A stretch of 64,000 nt of DNA from Dinoroseobacter sp013215265. GTDB lineage: Bacteria > Pseudomonadota > Alphaproteobacteria > Rhodobacterales > Rhodobacteraceae. A program made the translations under genes and the position numbers. Below are positions 17,276 through 25,893 of the stretch, one piece after another. The notes beneath the pieces were generated by a model that was given only the letters and a program-made list of their open reading frames with translations, was not told where the DNA came from and searched no databases. How positions within the stretch are numbered: position 1 is the first letter of the stretch; each line of letters begins with the position of its first letter. The stretch covers positions 2,728,001 through 2,792,000 of the forward strand of contig OY829366.1 in assembly GCA_963691755.1 (NCBI GenBank), given 5' to 3'.

Positions 17276-17549
17276 AGCTTTCATTCAATGGCCTACTGGA
17301 GACCAAAATTCTGACACGCACTGGCGTGTTCTCACCAAGTTCACATTTTGCACATTCGCCTGATGACACAGACCAAGTTCTGTCAACATTTGTATCTATT
17401 CCGTTCAAATTCTATCAATACGGACCCGATATTGGTCATTCGACCACTGTCGCATAAATCCGACCGCAAACGTCGCCAACGGACCTGCGAACGCTTGATC
17501 CTCTAGCCACCTTGACTTCAAACTGTCAGGTGCAACGGGAGAACATGGC

Positions 17550-19958
17550 ATGAAAACGCATGCACAGGCGGTGGTGATCGGTGGTGGCGTCATCGGATGC
17601 TCGATCCTCTATCATCTGACAAAAATGGGGTGGACCGACGTCGTTCTTCTGGAGCGCTCTGAGCTGACATCAGGTTCCACATGGCATGCGGCGGCCAATA
17701 TTCACGGGCTACACGACAACACAAACATCACCCGCCTCCAGCACTATACAATGAACCTTTACAGAGAGTTAGAGGTCGAAACAGGGCAGTCCTGCGGTGT
17801 ATTCCAGCCCGGATCCCTGTATCTGGCGCAAACCGAAGACCGCGAACACCAGCTGCGCCTACAAGAAGCCAAGGCACGCCGGTACGGAATGAACTTCCAT
17901 GAGGTCAGCCGCGATGAAGCGGAACGCCTTCATCCTCTGGTCAACTATGACGGCATCCGGTGCATCATGTTCGAGCCAGATGGCGGAAACGTGGACCCGT
18001 CAGGCGTGACAAACGCATATGCGGTCGGGGCACGCCAGCGCGGCGCAGAAATCCATCGCTTCACCCCCGTGATTGGCACCGAACAACAGCCCGACGGCAG
18101 TTGGATCGTGCGTACTGAGAAGGGCGATATTTCAACGCCTTGGATTGTAAATGCGGCAGGGCTTTGGGGTCGTGAGGTTGCGGCGATGGCAGGGCTTGAG
18201 CTGCCCTTATTGCCAACCGAACACCAATACTTCGTGACCGAAACCATAGCCGAAATACATGCACTTGATCGCCGATTACCCTCCGTCGCGGACCGAGATG
18301 GCGAATATTATCTGCGTCAGGAAGGCAAAGGCCTTTTGGTTGGGGCCTATGAAAAAGACGTTCGCTTCTGGGCCGAGGACGGCACACCGCAAGGATTTGG
18401 ACATGAGCTCTTTGCAGACGACCTTGAACGCATCGAAGAAAATATGATGCGTGCAATAGAACGCGTGCCAGCCGTCGGTGAGGCTGGGATCAAACGCGTC
18501 ATCAATGGTCCGATGATTTGGTCCCCGGATTCCAACGTTTTGTTCGGCCCCGTCCCAGAACTCTCTGGATATTTTTGTTGCAACGGGATCATTCCCGGCT
18601 TCAGCCAAAACGGTGGTATGGGCAAATTGGCCGCCGAGTGGATCGTCGAGGGTGAAGCGAAGCTTGACATGTTTGCGTGGGATATGGCGCGCTTCGGTCA
18701 TTGGGCCAGACGAGACTTCACGAAGGCACGTGTCGGCGATCAATACGCGCATCGCTTTAAAATCCACTTTCCTGGCGAAGAACGCGAAGCGGGGCGGCCT
18801 GTCCGCAAACGTCCTGCTTACGAACTTCAGGCAGGGATGGGCGCGAAATTCGGACTGTATTACGGCTGGGAACATCCTCTTTTCTTTGATGAAAATACCG
18901 ATGACAGCGCTGGATTTACGCGGCAGGACTGGTGGCACAGCGTCGGACGCGAGGCAAAGATGCTCCGCGATCGCGCGGGCATCATCGATATTTCTAACTT
19001 TGCAAAGTACCGGGTAAAGGGCGCTGGAGCCGAAACTTGGCTAAACGCGCTTTTTGCCAACCGGATGCCCCAAAAGGTGGGTCGGTCTTGTCTGACCCCG
19101 CTGATCGGCAAACGTGGTGGTATCGCTGGCGATTTCACGGTCACACGTCTGGCGGAAGATGAATTTTGGATCATTGGATCTGGTATGGCCGAGCGCTTCC
19201 ATCAGCGTTTCTTCAAAGCCGTCCCTTTGCCAGAAGGCACGCACTTTGAAAGTCAGACCGAAGCCATGTGCGGTTTCAATGTCGCCGGGCCTCAATCACG
19301 CAACCTTCTGCAAAGAACGACAAACACGTCGCTCGTGACCGAGGACTTTCCGTTCATGCGCTCGGCATGCATTACCGTCGGGGGCGTTGAGTGTCTTGCA
19401 CTGCGCGTTTCGTTCACTGGCGATCTGGGGTGGGAGCTTCATTGCGCCGAAGCCGACCAGACCAAGCTTTATTCTGCGCTTCTGGAGGCCGGGAAAGAGT
19501 TTGATGCAGGTCCGGTTGGCAGCCGGGCCTTGATGAGCCTTCGTCTGGAAAAAGGGTATGGATCCTGGGGACGCGAGTATTCGCCTGAATATTGGCCTCA
19601 GGAAAGCGGTCTCGCGCGACTTACGAAAATGGACAAGGATTTCCTGAATAAAGCCGCTTATGCGGAAGTCGCGGAAACACCCGCGCGCGAACATATGGTG
19701 TTGATGGAAGTGAATGCGGATGTTGCGGATGCGAGCGGCGGTGAACCGATCTTCCGCCCAGACGGCACGCCAATTGGACAGGTAAGTTCTGGCGCGTATG
19801 GGTATCATGTCGAAAAGTCACTGGCACTTGGATATGTCAAGGACGGGCACGAAGCACCCGGAACGATTGTAGAAATTGCGGTTCTGGGAAAGCCCCACCA
19901 AGCCCGCATTCTGGCAGCCCCCCCTTTTGATGCAGACGGCTCGCGCCTGCGGGCCTGA
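17550..19958 (+). CDS. FAD-dependent oxidoreductase fused to GcvT domain (dimethylglycine/sarcosine dehydrogenase-like), copy 1
   Basis: An 802-residue two-domain protein. Residues 1-~390 form a DAO-type FAD domain with AVVIGGGVIGCSILYHL and a STWHAAANIHG segment, where the His is the covalent flavin site of dimethylglycine dehydrogenase relatives. Residues ~430-800 are a GcvT/aminomethyltransferase fold with VSFTGDLGWELH and SLRLEKGYGSWGREY. The family oxidatively demethylates N-methyl amines and hands the one-carbon unit to tetrahydrofolate. GGGAG precedes the start. The gene stands alone behind a ~270-bp gap in which I see no gene. The gap 19959-20172 downstream also shows no gene. Substrate unknown; a close paralog lies at 26863. 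Confidence 0.88.
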   Translation: MKTHAQAVVIGGGVIGCSILYHLTKMGWTDVVLLERSELTSGSTWHAAANIHGLHDNTNITRLQHYTMNLYRELEVETGQSCGVFQPGSLYLAQTEDREHQLRLQEAKARRYGMNFHEVSRDEAERLHPLVNYDGIRCIMFEPDGGNVDPSGVTNAYAVGARQRGAEIHRFTPVIGTEQQPDGSWIVRTEKGDISTPWIVNAAGLWGREVAAMAGLELPLLPTEHQYFVTETIAEIHALDRRLPSVADRDGEYYLRQEGKGLLVGAYEKDVRFWAEDGTPQGFGHELFADDLERIEENMMRAIERVPAVGEAGIKRVINGPMIWSPDSNVLFGPVPELSGYFCCNGIIPGFSQNGGMGKLAAEWIVEGEAKLDMFAWDMARFGHWARRDFTKARVGDQYAHRFKIHFPGEEREAGRPVRKRPAYELQAGMGAKFGLYYGWEHPLFFDENTDDSAGFTRQDWWHSVGREAKMLRDRAGIIDISNFAKYRVKGAGAETWLNALFANRMPQKVGRSCLTPLIGKRGGIAGDFTVTRLAEDEFWIIGSGMAERFHQRFFKAVPLPEGTHFESQTEAMCGFNVAGPQSRNLLQRTTNTSLVTEDFPFMRSACITVGGVECLALRVSFTGDLGWELHCAEADQTKLYSALLEAGKEFDAGPVGSRALMSLRLEKGYGSWGREYSPEYWPQESGLARLTKMDKDFLNKAAYAEVAETPAREHMVLMEVNADVADASGGEPIFRPDGTPIGQVSSGAYGYHVEKSLALGYVKDGHEAPGTIVEIAVLGKPHQARILAAPPFDADGSRLRA

Positions 19959-20172
19959 TCGCGGATGAGCTGCTTCGGCTTGAGCAAACGCCTTATCCGC
20001 CGCAGCACTGCACAGCTTGATTTTTGCGAAGACCCTGAAACCTCAAGGTGAAGTAAGTACTTTAAGGGATTGGGCAAAGGCATGGTTTGCGCACCCGTCA
20101 GCTAGGATTTCATAAGGGGCCGCCGTAGCCAACATGTGATTACCTAAAGATGACAGGTCGGTTTCCTGCAAC

Positions 20173-20937
20173 CTACTCCATAGAAGCCGATATTTTTGAC
20201 AAAATTTCAGGTAGATCATCAAACAAGCCGCGCTCTTCTAGCGCCTCGACCATTTGCAGGTTCAGCGTATTCGGCGTCGCCAGAGACCATTTATGCGCTT
20301 CTAATTCTCCGGCCTTGGTCTTCTCAAGCGCGCCGAGATAGCCCGAGATCAGGTTAGAGACGTACATCTCACCTGCATCAGGATTATCCGTGGCTTTGCC
20401 CAACCATTCCGCGCCCGACTGCATCAGACCCAATACCCCAGAAATCAACGCTGAAGCCGCAAAATAGGATTGCAATTCCGTTACAGCCGCCAATGGGATG
20501 ATCGGATTGATGTGCCCGAGCAAACTTGCAAGGGGCTCAACCGGTCCCGCCACCGGTAACGGGCACCCCCCGACTTCCAGAAAACCCAAGGGCAGTGTGG
20601 CTGACACATGAGTTGCTGGGGCGCAGGCCAATGCAATTTCAGTCAACGAGACCCCTGCCATCACAGACACAATTTTATGGCCAGAGCGCCAGTTCAGATC
20701 GGGGGCGACGTCAGACCAAACGGCAGGGCGCAGGCAAATGAAGATTATGTCTGAACTGTCCAGCACACCCTGATTGTCCGCCACCCCGATACCAAGCCCG
20801 GATTTGGCCAATGCCCGTGCTGTCTCATGATTGCGCTGTGAAACAGTGACCCTGTGCCCAGCGCGCGCAATGAGACGTGCCATCGGGGCAGCGATGTGCC
20901 CGGTTCCTAGAAATCCGACGGTCTGGGGCGTGGTCAT
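20173..20937 (-). CDS. Pyrroline-5-carboxylate reductase-like NAD(P)-binding protein
   Basis: A 254-residue protein with an N-terminal Rossmann motif (VGFLGTGHIAAPMARLIARAG) and the layout of ProC/F420-dependent NADP oxidoreductase proteins, including FICLRPAVW and a VSVMAGVSL strand. The C-terminal helical domain diverges from true ProC: the usual end motif around TSPGGTT is not evident. Whether it reduces pyrroline-5-carboxylate is therefore doubtful; it may serve another imine or remain structural. AAAGGA precedes the start. It runs ahead of, in reverse order, the hydrolase/dioxygenase pair on the same strand with a 58-bp gap. Confidence 0.7.
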   Translation of the reverse strand: MTTPQTVGFLGTGHIAAPMARLIARAGHRVTVSQRNHETARALAKSGLGIGVADNQGVLDSSDIIFICLRPAVWSDVAPDLNWRSGHKIVSVMAGVSLTEIALACAPATHVSATLPLGFLEVGGCPLPVAGPVEPLASLLGHINPIIPLAAVTELQSYFAASALISGVLGLMQSGAEWLGKATDNPDAGEMYVSNLISGYLGALEKTKAGELEAHKWSLATPNTLNLQMVEALEERGLFDDLPEILSKISASME

Positions 20938-20995
20938 CGATCATCCTTTGGGTCAGCCTGAGCAGATGCAGGCTCACCCAGAAACGTTTTATCCT

Positions 20996-21601
20996 CTAGC
21001 TGAAAAACGCCTGAATCGCGTCCATCTCAGACCTTGCGATTTCATGCCCGCCCGAATGCCAGTGCGTGGTGATGTCAGCCCCCTGCCCTTTGAAGTAGCG
21101 TTGCAGGGCCTCAGACTGCGGTGCAGGACAGATCGGATCTTGTTTGCCGGCTGTTATCAAAAGGCGCTGTCCGGCAAGATCCGGGTTATCTACGGGCGAC
21201 CACGGGATCAACGGATGCATCAGAACCGCATCTGTGAAGATCGCGCCTTTGGCCAGCATCACCGCTGCGAGAATATTGGCCCCGTTCGAATAGCCCAGCC
21301 CAACCACGCGCTTTGCACCGGTACGCGCGACATGATCAGAGACGAACGCCGCCATTTTATCGGTGCGCTGCGCCAGATCATCCATGTCATAAACCCCTTC
21401 GCCTGTCCGACGGAAGAAGCGCTGCATCCCCGTTTCCAAGACATCGCCTTCGGGCGAAATCACATGCGCGTCTGGAATGAGCTGCGTTGCAAGATCATGA
21501 AATTGATCAGCGGTTCCGCCTGTCCCATGGAAGGTGAAAACCAGGGCTGCATCCTGCTGACCTATGGTTTCCTTGTACCTGTATGAGGAAGTTGCCTGCA
21601 T
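20996..21601 (-). CDS. Alpha/beta hydrolase of the phospholipase/carboxylesterase type (MhqD-like)
   Basis: A 201-residue small alpha/beta hydrolase. The catalytic triad is visible as Ser in GLGYSNGANI, Asp in TAGKQDPICP and His in HWHSGGHEI; the oxyanion segment is TFHGTGGT. The ATG at 21601 has AAGGAGG at good spacing and is preceded in frame by a GTG that is not needed. It is encoded right after a VOC ring-cleaving dioxygenase, the pairing of MhqD/MhqO proteins that deal with hydroquinones and other electrophiles. Function is inferred from the pair; a plain esterase is the alternative. Confidence 0.8.
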   Translation of the reverse strand: MQATSSYRYKETIGQQDAALVFTFHGTGGTADQFHDLATQLIPDAHVISPEGDVLETGMQRFFRRTGEGVYDMDDLAQRTDKMAAFVSDHVARTGAKRVVGLGYSNGANILAAVMLAKGAIFTDAVLMHPLIPWSPVDNPDLAGQRLLITAGKQDPICPAPQSEALQRYFKGQGADITTHWHSGGHEIARSEMDAIQAFFS

Positions 21602-21611
21602 CACGGCCTCC

Positions 21612-22544
21612 TTACGCAGGAATGGTCTGAAGGCGCGCCTCGAGCGACTGGCGCAGGTGTTCGTGCTGCTTGGGCAGCTTCAACGCCTGACCAAGATGTG
21701 CTGTATCTTCGTCCCGATCAAAGCCCGGCTCATTCGTGGCTATCTCAAACAAGACCCCGCCCGGAGTGCGGAAGTAGATCGCCCAGAAATAATCCCGGTC
21801 AATAACGGGTGTAACAGCGTAGCCAGTATCGAGGAGCGCCTTGCGTACATCAAGTTGAGCAGCCCGGTCTTCAACCGAGAAAGCAATGTGGTGCACAGAC
21901 CCTGCCCCTTGTTGGGCCATCGACGCGCCCGGAACGGAATGCAGGTCGATCGTATTGGCAACAGTACCATCTTCAACCACGAAACGGGCAACATTATCCT
22001 TCGTGTCCACATGTTGGTAGCCCATGAAACCCAGCAACTCTGACATCGCGCCTGTGTCCTGCAAACGCATCCCAGCTGAATGGAAGCCGCGGATCGCGTG
22101 ATCTGTGCCGATGGCATCAGTAGTCCATTGTGCACGGGGATCATCCGATATTTCAGCCAGCGCAAACCCTTCGCCATCCGGGTTTTGGAAGCGCAGGCGC
22201 TTTTCGCCGAAGACGTCTTCCTTTTCTAACCCGTAAACATTGTAGTGCTGCAAACGGTCCGCCCAGAAATCGAGGCTTCCGTCCGGTACCGAAAAGACTG
22301 TCTCGCCAATCTCACCAGCGCCATGACGACCGCGCATCATGTTGGGAAATGGAAAATACGTCATAACAGAACCGGGCGTGCCAACCTCATCGCCATAATA
22401 AAGGTGATATACGTCAGGCGCGTCGAAATTCACGGTCTTCTTGACCCGGCGCAGGCCAAGCACTTCGGTGAAAAACGCGTTGTTCTCGCGCGCATCGGCG
22501 GCAAGTGACGTCATGTGGTGAAGACCTTTGATTTGGGTAAGCAT
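21612..22544 (-). CDS. VOC-family ring-cleaving dioxygenase (MhqO/LinE-like)
   Basis: A 310-residue protein with two vicinal-oxygen-chelate modules. Metal ligands of this family are seen in KGLHHMTSLA (His), GSVHHIAFSV (His) and GGVLFEIATNEPGF (Glu). Length and wording match the putative ring-cleaving dioxygenases that open hydroquinone or chlorohydroquinone rings. AGGAG stands at good spacing before the ATG. It is the first gene of a short minus-strand unit with the esterase, and faces a LysR gene, a layout typical of inducible quinone/aromatic stress genes. Confidence 0.85.
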   Translation of the reverse strand: MLTQIKGLHHMTSLAADARENNAFFTEVLGLRRVKKTVNFDAPDVYHLYYGDEVGTPGSVMTYFPFPNMMRGRHGAGEIGETVFSVPDGSLDFWADRLQHYNVYGLEKEDVFGEKRLRFQNPDGEGFALAEISDDPRAQWTTDAIGTDHAIRGFHSAGMRLQDTGAMSELLGFMGYQHVDTKDNVARFVVEDGTVANTIDLHSVPGASMAQQGAGSVHHIAFSVEDRAAQLDVRKALLDTGYAVTPVIDRDYFWAIYFRTPGGVLFEIATNEPGFDRDEDTAHLGQALKLPKQHEHLRQSLEARLQTIPA

Positions 22545-22631
22545 GATGAGCTCCTGAAAGTCCTACGCGACGGGTTTCGCTGTTCCGAGGCTCAAAATAG
22601 GTCTTGATGTAATTTCGTTAAGCGGGAAAAT

Positions 22632-22650
22632 ATGCAAAAGATTATTGCAT
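22632..22650. promoter_or_regulatory. Inverted repeat, candidate LysR operator
   Basis: ATGCAA-(7)-TTGCAT is a perfect palindrome in the 121-bp divergent gap between the dioxygenase gene and the LysR gene, 16 bp upstream of the latter start. It matches the T-N11-A style of LysR-type sites. Confidence 0.55.
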
Positions 22651-22665
22651 TTTTTGGAATTATAA

Positions 22666-23568
22666 ATGCCGGGCCATCTTGAACGCATTCAGGCCTTCCT
22701 GGCCGTCGCAGAAGCACAGAGCTTTTCTGCTGCGGCCCGGAAACTTAAAGCTTCTGCTTCTGCCGTGACACGCAACGTGTCCGATCTGGAGGCCGAACTT
22801 GGTACGCAGCTTCTGGTGCGTACGACGCGGAAAGTGTCTCTAACGCAATCGGGGGTCGCTTATTTCGAAAAAGTGGCGCCATTGGTGGCCGACCTCGAAG
22901 CTGCTGATGAAACAGCACGAGTTGCTCAGACAGCCTTGCGCGGATCTTTGCGGCTAAGCTGCCCGCTTTCATTTGGCACCCGCTTTCTGGCGCCAACCAT
23001 TGCGGACATGAGGGATCTGCATCCTGAGATCGAGCTGCGCGTTACGCTGACAGACCGCTTCATCGACATCATCAAGGACGATTATGACATGGCCTTGCGG
23101 ATATCGTCAGCCCCCACCGACAAGTCTTCGATCTGGCGCAAGATCAGGCCGGTGCCTCGGGTTTTGGTAGCATCTCCGGACTACCTGTCCGCGGCCGGTT
23201 CGCTGGAACGCCCGGAAGACCTTAACCAGCATCGATGCCTTGGGTATTCCAACCTTGCCGAAGGAGAGACATGGCAGTTGGGGCGCGCGGATGGGGTGAT
23301 GAAACCCATGCGGCTGACGCCGGCCTTTCAGTGCAACAATGGAGATTTGATCGCAGATCTGGCGTGCCGCGCGCAGGGTATCGCTTTGCTGCCGCGCTTT
23401 ATCGTGACTGATGCCTTGAACAGTCGGCAGCTAGTCGAGGTTTTGCCCGATTGGTCTGCCCCGGAAATCTGGCTAACGGCCTACTACCCGCCCTATCAGA
23501 AACTGCGCGCAGTTCTCGACCGATTTACGTCCGTGTTTGAAAGTCATGCGACGAAACTGTCGCTCTAA
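22666..23568 (+). CDS. LysR-family transcriptional regulator
   Basis: A 300-residue LysR regulator with the N-terminal winged helix (RIQAFLAVAEAQSFSAAARKL, ASASAVTRNVSDLEAELGTQLLVRTTRKVSLT) and a standard co-inducer domain (LRLSCPLSFG start, CRAQGIALLPRFIV). The LVRTTRKVSLT wing and co-inducer domain resemble the QseD/DhmR-like subgroup often found next to quinone or aromatic genes. It is divergent from the dioxygenase/esterase pair and very likely controls it. No clear Shine-Dalgarno is seen; the start is immediately downstream of the palindrome. Its stop overlaps the uraH stop by 4 bp. Confidence 0.88.
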   Translation: MPGHLERIQAFLAVAEAQSFSAAARKLKASASAVTRNVSDLEAELGTQLLVRTTRKVSLTQSGVAYFEKVAPLVADLEAADETARVAQTALRGSLRLSCPLSFGTRFLAPTIADMRDLHPEIELRVTLTDRFIDIIKDDYDMALRISSAPTDKSSIWRKIRPVPRVLVASPDYLSAAGSLERPEDLNQHRCLGYSNLAEGETWQLGRADGVMKPMRLTPAFQCNNGDLIADLACRAQGIALLPRFIVTDALNSRQLVEVLPDWSAPEIWLTAYYPPYQKLRAVLDRFTSVFESHATKLSL

Positions 23569-23918
23569 GACCCTCGATACGTGGAATAGCCAAAGGGCGA
23601 AAGAAGCAGGGGAACGTGGTAATGTGCGTCCTCAGACATACCAAAGCGTATCGGGACCATATCGAGAAAGCGCGGGTCTTCAGCAGGAGTTCCCTGCGCA
23701 TCAAGATACGCGCCGCAGTGAAAGACCAGCTCGTATGTGCCTTGGGCAAATTCCGTCGCAGGGAGAATCTGTTCATCCGTGCGTCCATCCGAATTGGTTT
23801 TCAGGGTCCGAAGATGCGTACGGCCATCGCCCTCGACCCTGTAAAGTTCGATTTCGAGATCAGCCGCTGGGCACCCTTTGGCAGTGTCGAGAACGTGGGT
23901 TGTAAGATATCCGCTCAT
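23565..23918 (-). CDS. uraH: 5-hydroxyisourate hydrolase
   Basis: A 117-residue transthyretin-like protein that opens 5-hydroxyisourate, the product of urate oxidation, to OHCU. The start motif LTTHVLDTAKGCPA carries the first active His, DGRTDE carries the conserved Arg, and the C-terminus ends in the hallmark YRGS. The start at 23918 has AGGAG before it; a longer open frame upstream is antisense to puuE and is not needed. It is divergent from the fused puuE-uraD gene, which carries out the next two steps, with an 83-bp shared promoter region. Confidence 0.93.
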   Translation of the reverse strand: MSGYLTTHVLDTAKGCPAADLEIELYRVEGDGRTHLRTLKTNSDGRTDEQILPATEFAQGTYELVFHCGAYLDAQGTPAEDPRFLDMVPIRFGMSEDAHYHVPLLLSPFGYSTYRGS

Positions 23919-24001
23919 TGAGGTGCTCCTTTTGCTTGTGGTCAGCTTGCGCGGCGCATCGCACTGGCGCAAGAAGGGATGTAAGTCCAAGGAGTATTTC
24001 G

Positions 24002-25411
24002 ATGAACCGTTATCCCCGAGATATGCACGGCTATGGCGCCAACCCTCCTGATCCCAAATGGCCAGGGGGGGCAAAGATCGCCATTTCACTGGTGTTGAAC
24101 TACGAAGAAGGCGGCGAGAACAATATTCTGCACGGGGATGCCGCGTCTGAAGCCTTTCTCTCTGAGATCGTAGGCGCCGCCGCATGGCCGGGGCAACGCC
24201 ATTGGAACATGGAATCGATCTACGAATACGGTGCGCGCGCAGGGTTTTGGCGCCTGCATCGGATGATGAAGGACCTGCCTGTTACGATCTATGGGGTGGC
24301 CACAGCGCTGGCACGATCACCAGCTCAGGTCGCGGCGATGAAAGACGCGGGTTGGGAAATCGCGAGCCACGGCTTGAAGTGGATCGAATATAAGGACGCG
24401 CCGGAAGACGACGAACGCGCGGATATGGCTGAGGCTATCCGACTGCACACTGAAGTTGTCGGGCAAGCGCCTGTGGGTTGGTATACCGGGCGATGTTCAG
24501 AAAACACCGTGCGGCTGGCGGCAGAAACCGGAGGATTTGCCTATGTTGCAGACACCTACGCCGATGACCTGCCCTATTGGATGGATTTCGACGGCAGGCA
24601 GCAGCTGATCCTGCCCTACACGCTTGACGCCAATGATATGCGCTTTGCCACACCGCAGGGGTTCAATGCCGGGGCGCAGTTTTTCGACTATCTCAAAGCC
24701 AGCTTTGATGCGCTCTACCGCGAAGGTGAGGCTGGCGCGGCAAAGATGATGTCGATTGGCTTGCATTGCCGCTTGATTGGTCGTCCCGGTCGGGCTGAAG
24801 CCATACGACAGTTCATCGAATATGCGCAAAGCCATGAGGGTGTGTGGTTTGCAACACGAGCGCAGATCGCCAAGCACTGGTCAGAGACGCATCCACCTCA
24901 GTCCCACACGCGCCCCAGTGAAATGGACCACGAGACTTTTGTGGGGGCCTATGGCGGGATATTCGAGCACTCGCCCTGGATTGCAGAGGGGGCGCATGCC
25001 CTTGAGTTGGGCGCAGCGCATGACACAGCCGTTGGGCTTCACAGTGCGTTGTCTCGAGTTTTCCGGACTGCAACCGAAGGCCAGCGGCTTGGTGTCCTGA
25101 CCGCGCACCCGGATCTAGCCGGCAAACTGGCGCAAGCAAAACGGCTGACAGTGGAAAGTACGTCCGAGCAAGCGTCGGCAGGGCTGGATGCGCTTACCGA
25201 TGAAGAGCGGGCCACGTTCACATCACTCAACGCGACCTATGTCGAAAAATTCGGTTTTCCGTTCATCATTGCGGTCAGAGACCACGACAAGCCGTCCATC
25301 CTGAAAGCGTTCAGATCACGGATCGAAAACAGCCGCGAGGTGGAGTTTGCAGAGGCTTGCCATCAGGTGGAACGGATCGCCTATCATCGGTTGAGCGATC
25401 TGCTGCCATGA
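24002..25411 (+). CDS. Bifunctional allantoinase (PuuE) / OHCU decarboxylase (UraD) fusion
   Basis: A 469-residue fusion. Residues 1-~300 are a PuuE-type allantoinase of the polysaccharide deacetylase fold (YPRDMHGYGANPPDPKWPGGAKIA, NYEEGGE, YGARAGFWR, WEIASHGLKWIEY). Residues ~305-469 are OHCU decarboxylase, with AYGGIFEHSPWIAE, AHPDLAGKLA, FGFPFIIAV and RIENSREVEFAEAC. The protein converts OHCU to (S)-allantoin and then to allantoate. GGAG precedes the ATG at 24002. The stop overlaps the allA start as ATGA. With uraH on the other strand, all steps from hydroxyisourate to allantoate are present. Confidence 0.92.
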   Translation: MNRYPRDMHGYGANPPDPKWPGGAKIAISLVLNYEEGGENNILHGDAASEAFLSEIVGAAAWPGQRHWNMESIYEYGARAGFWRLHRMMKDLPVTIYGVATALARSPAQVAAMKDAGWEIASHGLKWIEYKDAPEDDERADMAEAIRLHTEVVGQAPVGWYTGRCSENTVRLAAETGGFAYVADTYADDLPYWMDFDGRQQLILPYTLDANDMRFATPQGFNAGAQFFDYLKASFDALYREGEAGAAKMMSIGLHCRLIGRPGRAEAIRQFIEYAQSHEGVWFATRAQIAKHWSETHPPQSHTRPSEMDHETFVGAYGGIFEHSPWIAEGAHALELGAAHDTAVGLHSALSRVFRTATEGQRLGVLTAHPDLAGKLAQAKRLTVESTSEQASAGLDALTDEERATFTSLNATYVEKFGFPFIIAVRDHDKPSILKAFRSRIENSREVEFAEACHQVERIAYHRLSDLLP

Positions 25412-25893
25412 CAAATGTTATCAAAGCTCTGCCCCTTTCAGCAGAAGCCTTCGCACCGTTTGGGGAAGTTCTGGAAGCCGTGGGCGATCCGGACAAAGTG
25501 ATCAATCAAGGGCTGTGCGGCCGGCACCACGACAAGGCGGTGCTGGATTTCGCAGATGGACGCGCTGGCATCAGCGTGTTCGATGCAACGCCCCGATCCT
25601 TGCCCTACACCCTCGAAATGGTTGAACGGCACCCCGAAGGCAGCCAGGCCTTTTTGCCAATGCACCAGAACCCGTATCTGGTCATTGTCGCACCAGATGC
25701 CGACGGCGCGCCCGGTCGTCCGTTGGCGTTTCTTGCGGCGCCAGGTCAAGGCGTGAATTACCATCGCGGCACATGGCACGGCGTCCTGACACCGCTTCAT
25801 GCACCTGGGCTCTTTGCTGTGGTGGACCGGATCGGTGATGGCGCGAACCTTGAAGAAGTGTGGTTTGATGCGCCGTTTATTGTCGAAGCCTAA
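25408..25893 (+). CDS. allA: Ureidoglycolate lyase
   Basis: A 161-residue cupin-like enzyme that splits ureidoglycolate to glyoxylate and urea. Family segments are LSAEAFAPFGEVLE, the SVFDATPRSLPYTLEMVERHPEGSQAF region, VIVAPD and the metal-site-like NYHRGTWHGVLTPL. It is coupled to puuE-uraD by an ATGA overlap. Its stop overlaps the stop of the facing ureidoglycine aminohydrolase gene by 4 bp. Confidence 0.93.
   Translation: MTNVIKALPLSAEAFAPFGEVLEAVGDPDKVINQGLCGRHHDKAVLDFADGRAGISVFDATPRSLPYTLEMVERHPEGSQAFLPMHQNPYLVIVAPDADGAPGRPLAFLAAPGQGVNYHRGTWHGVLTPLHAPGLFAVVDRIGDGANLEEVWFDAPFIVEA

Noticed and set aside
20173..20937. Genuine proline-biosynthetic ProC
   Set aside because: The Rossmann part fits but the C-terminal signature of pyrroline-5-carboxylate reductase is not evident and no proline genes are nearby; kept only as ProC-like.
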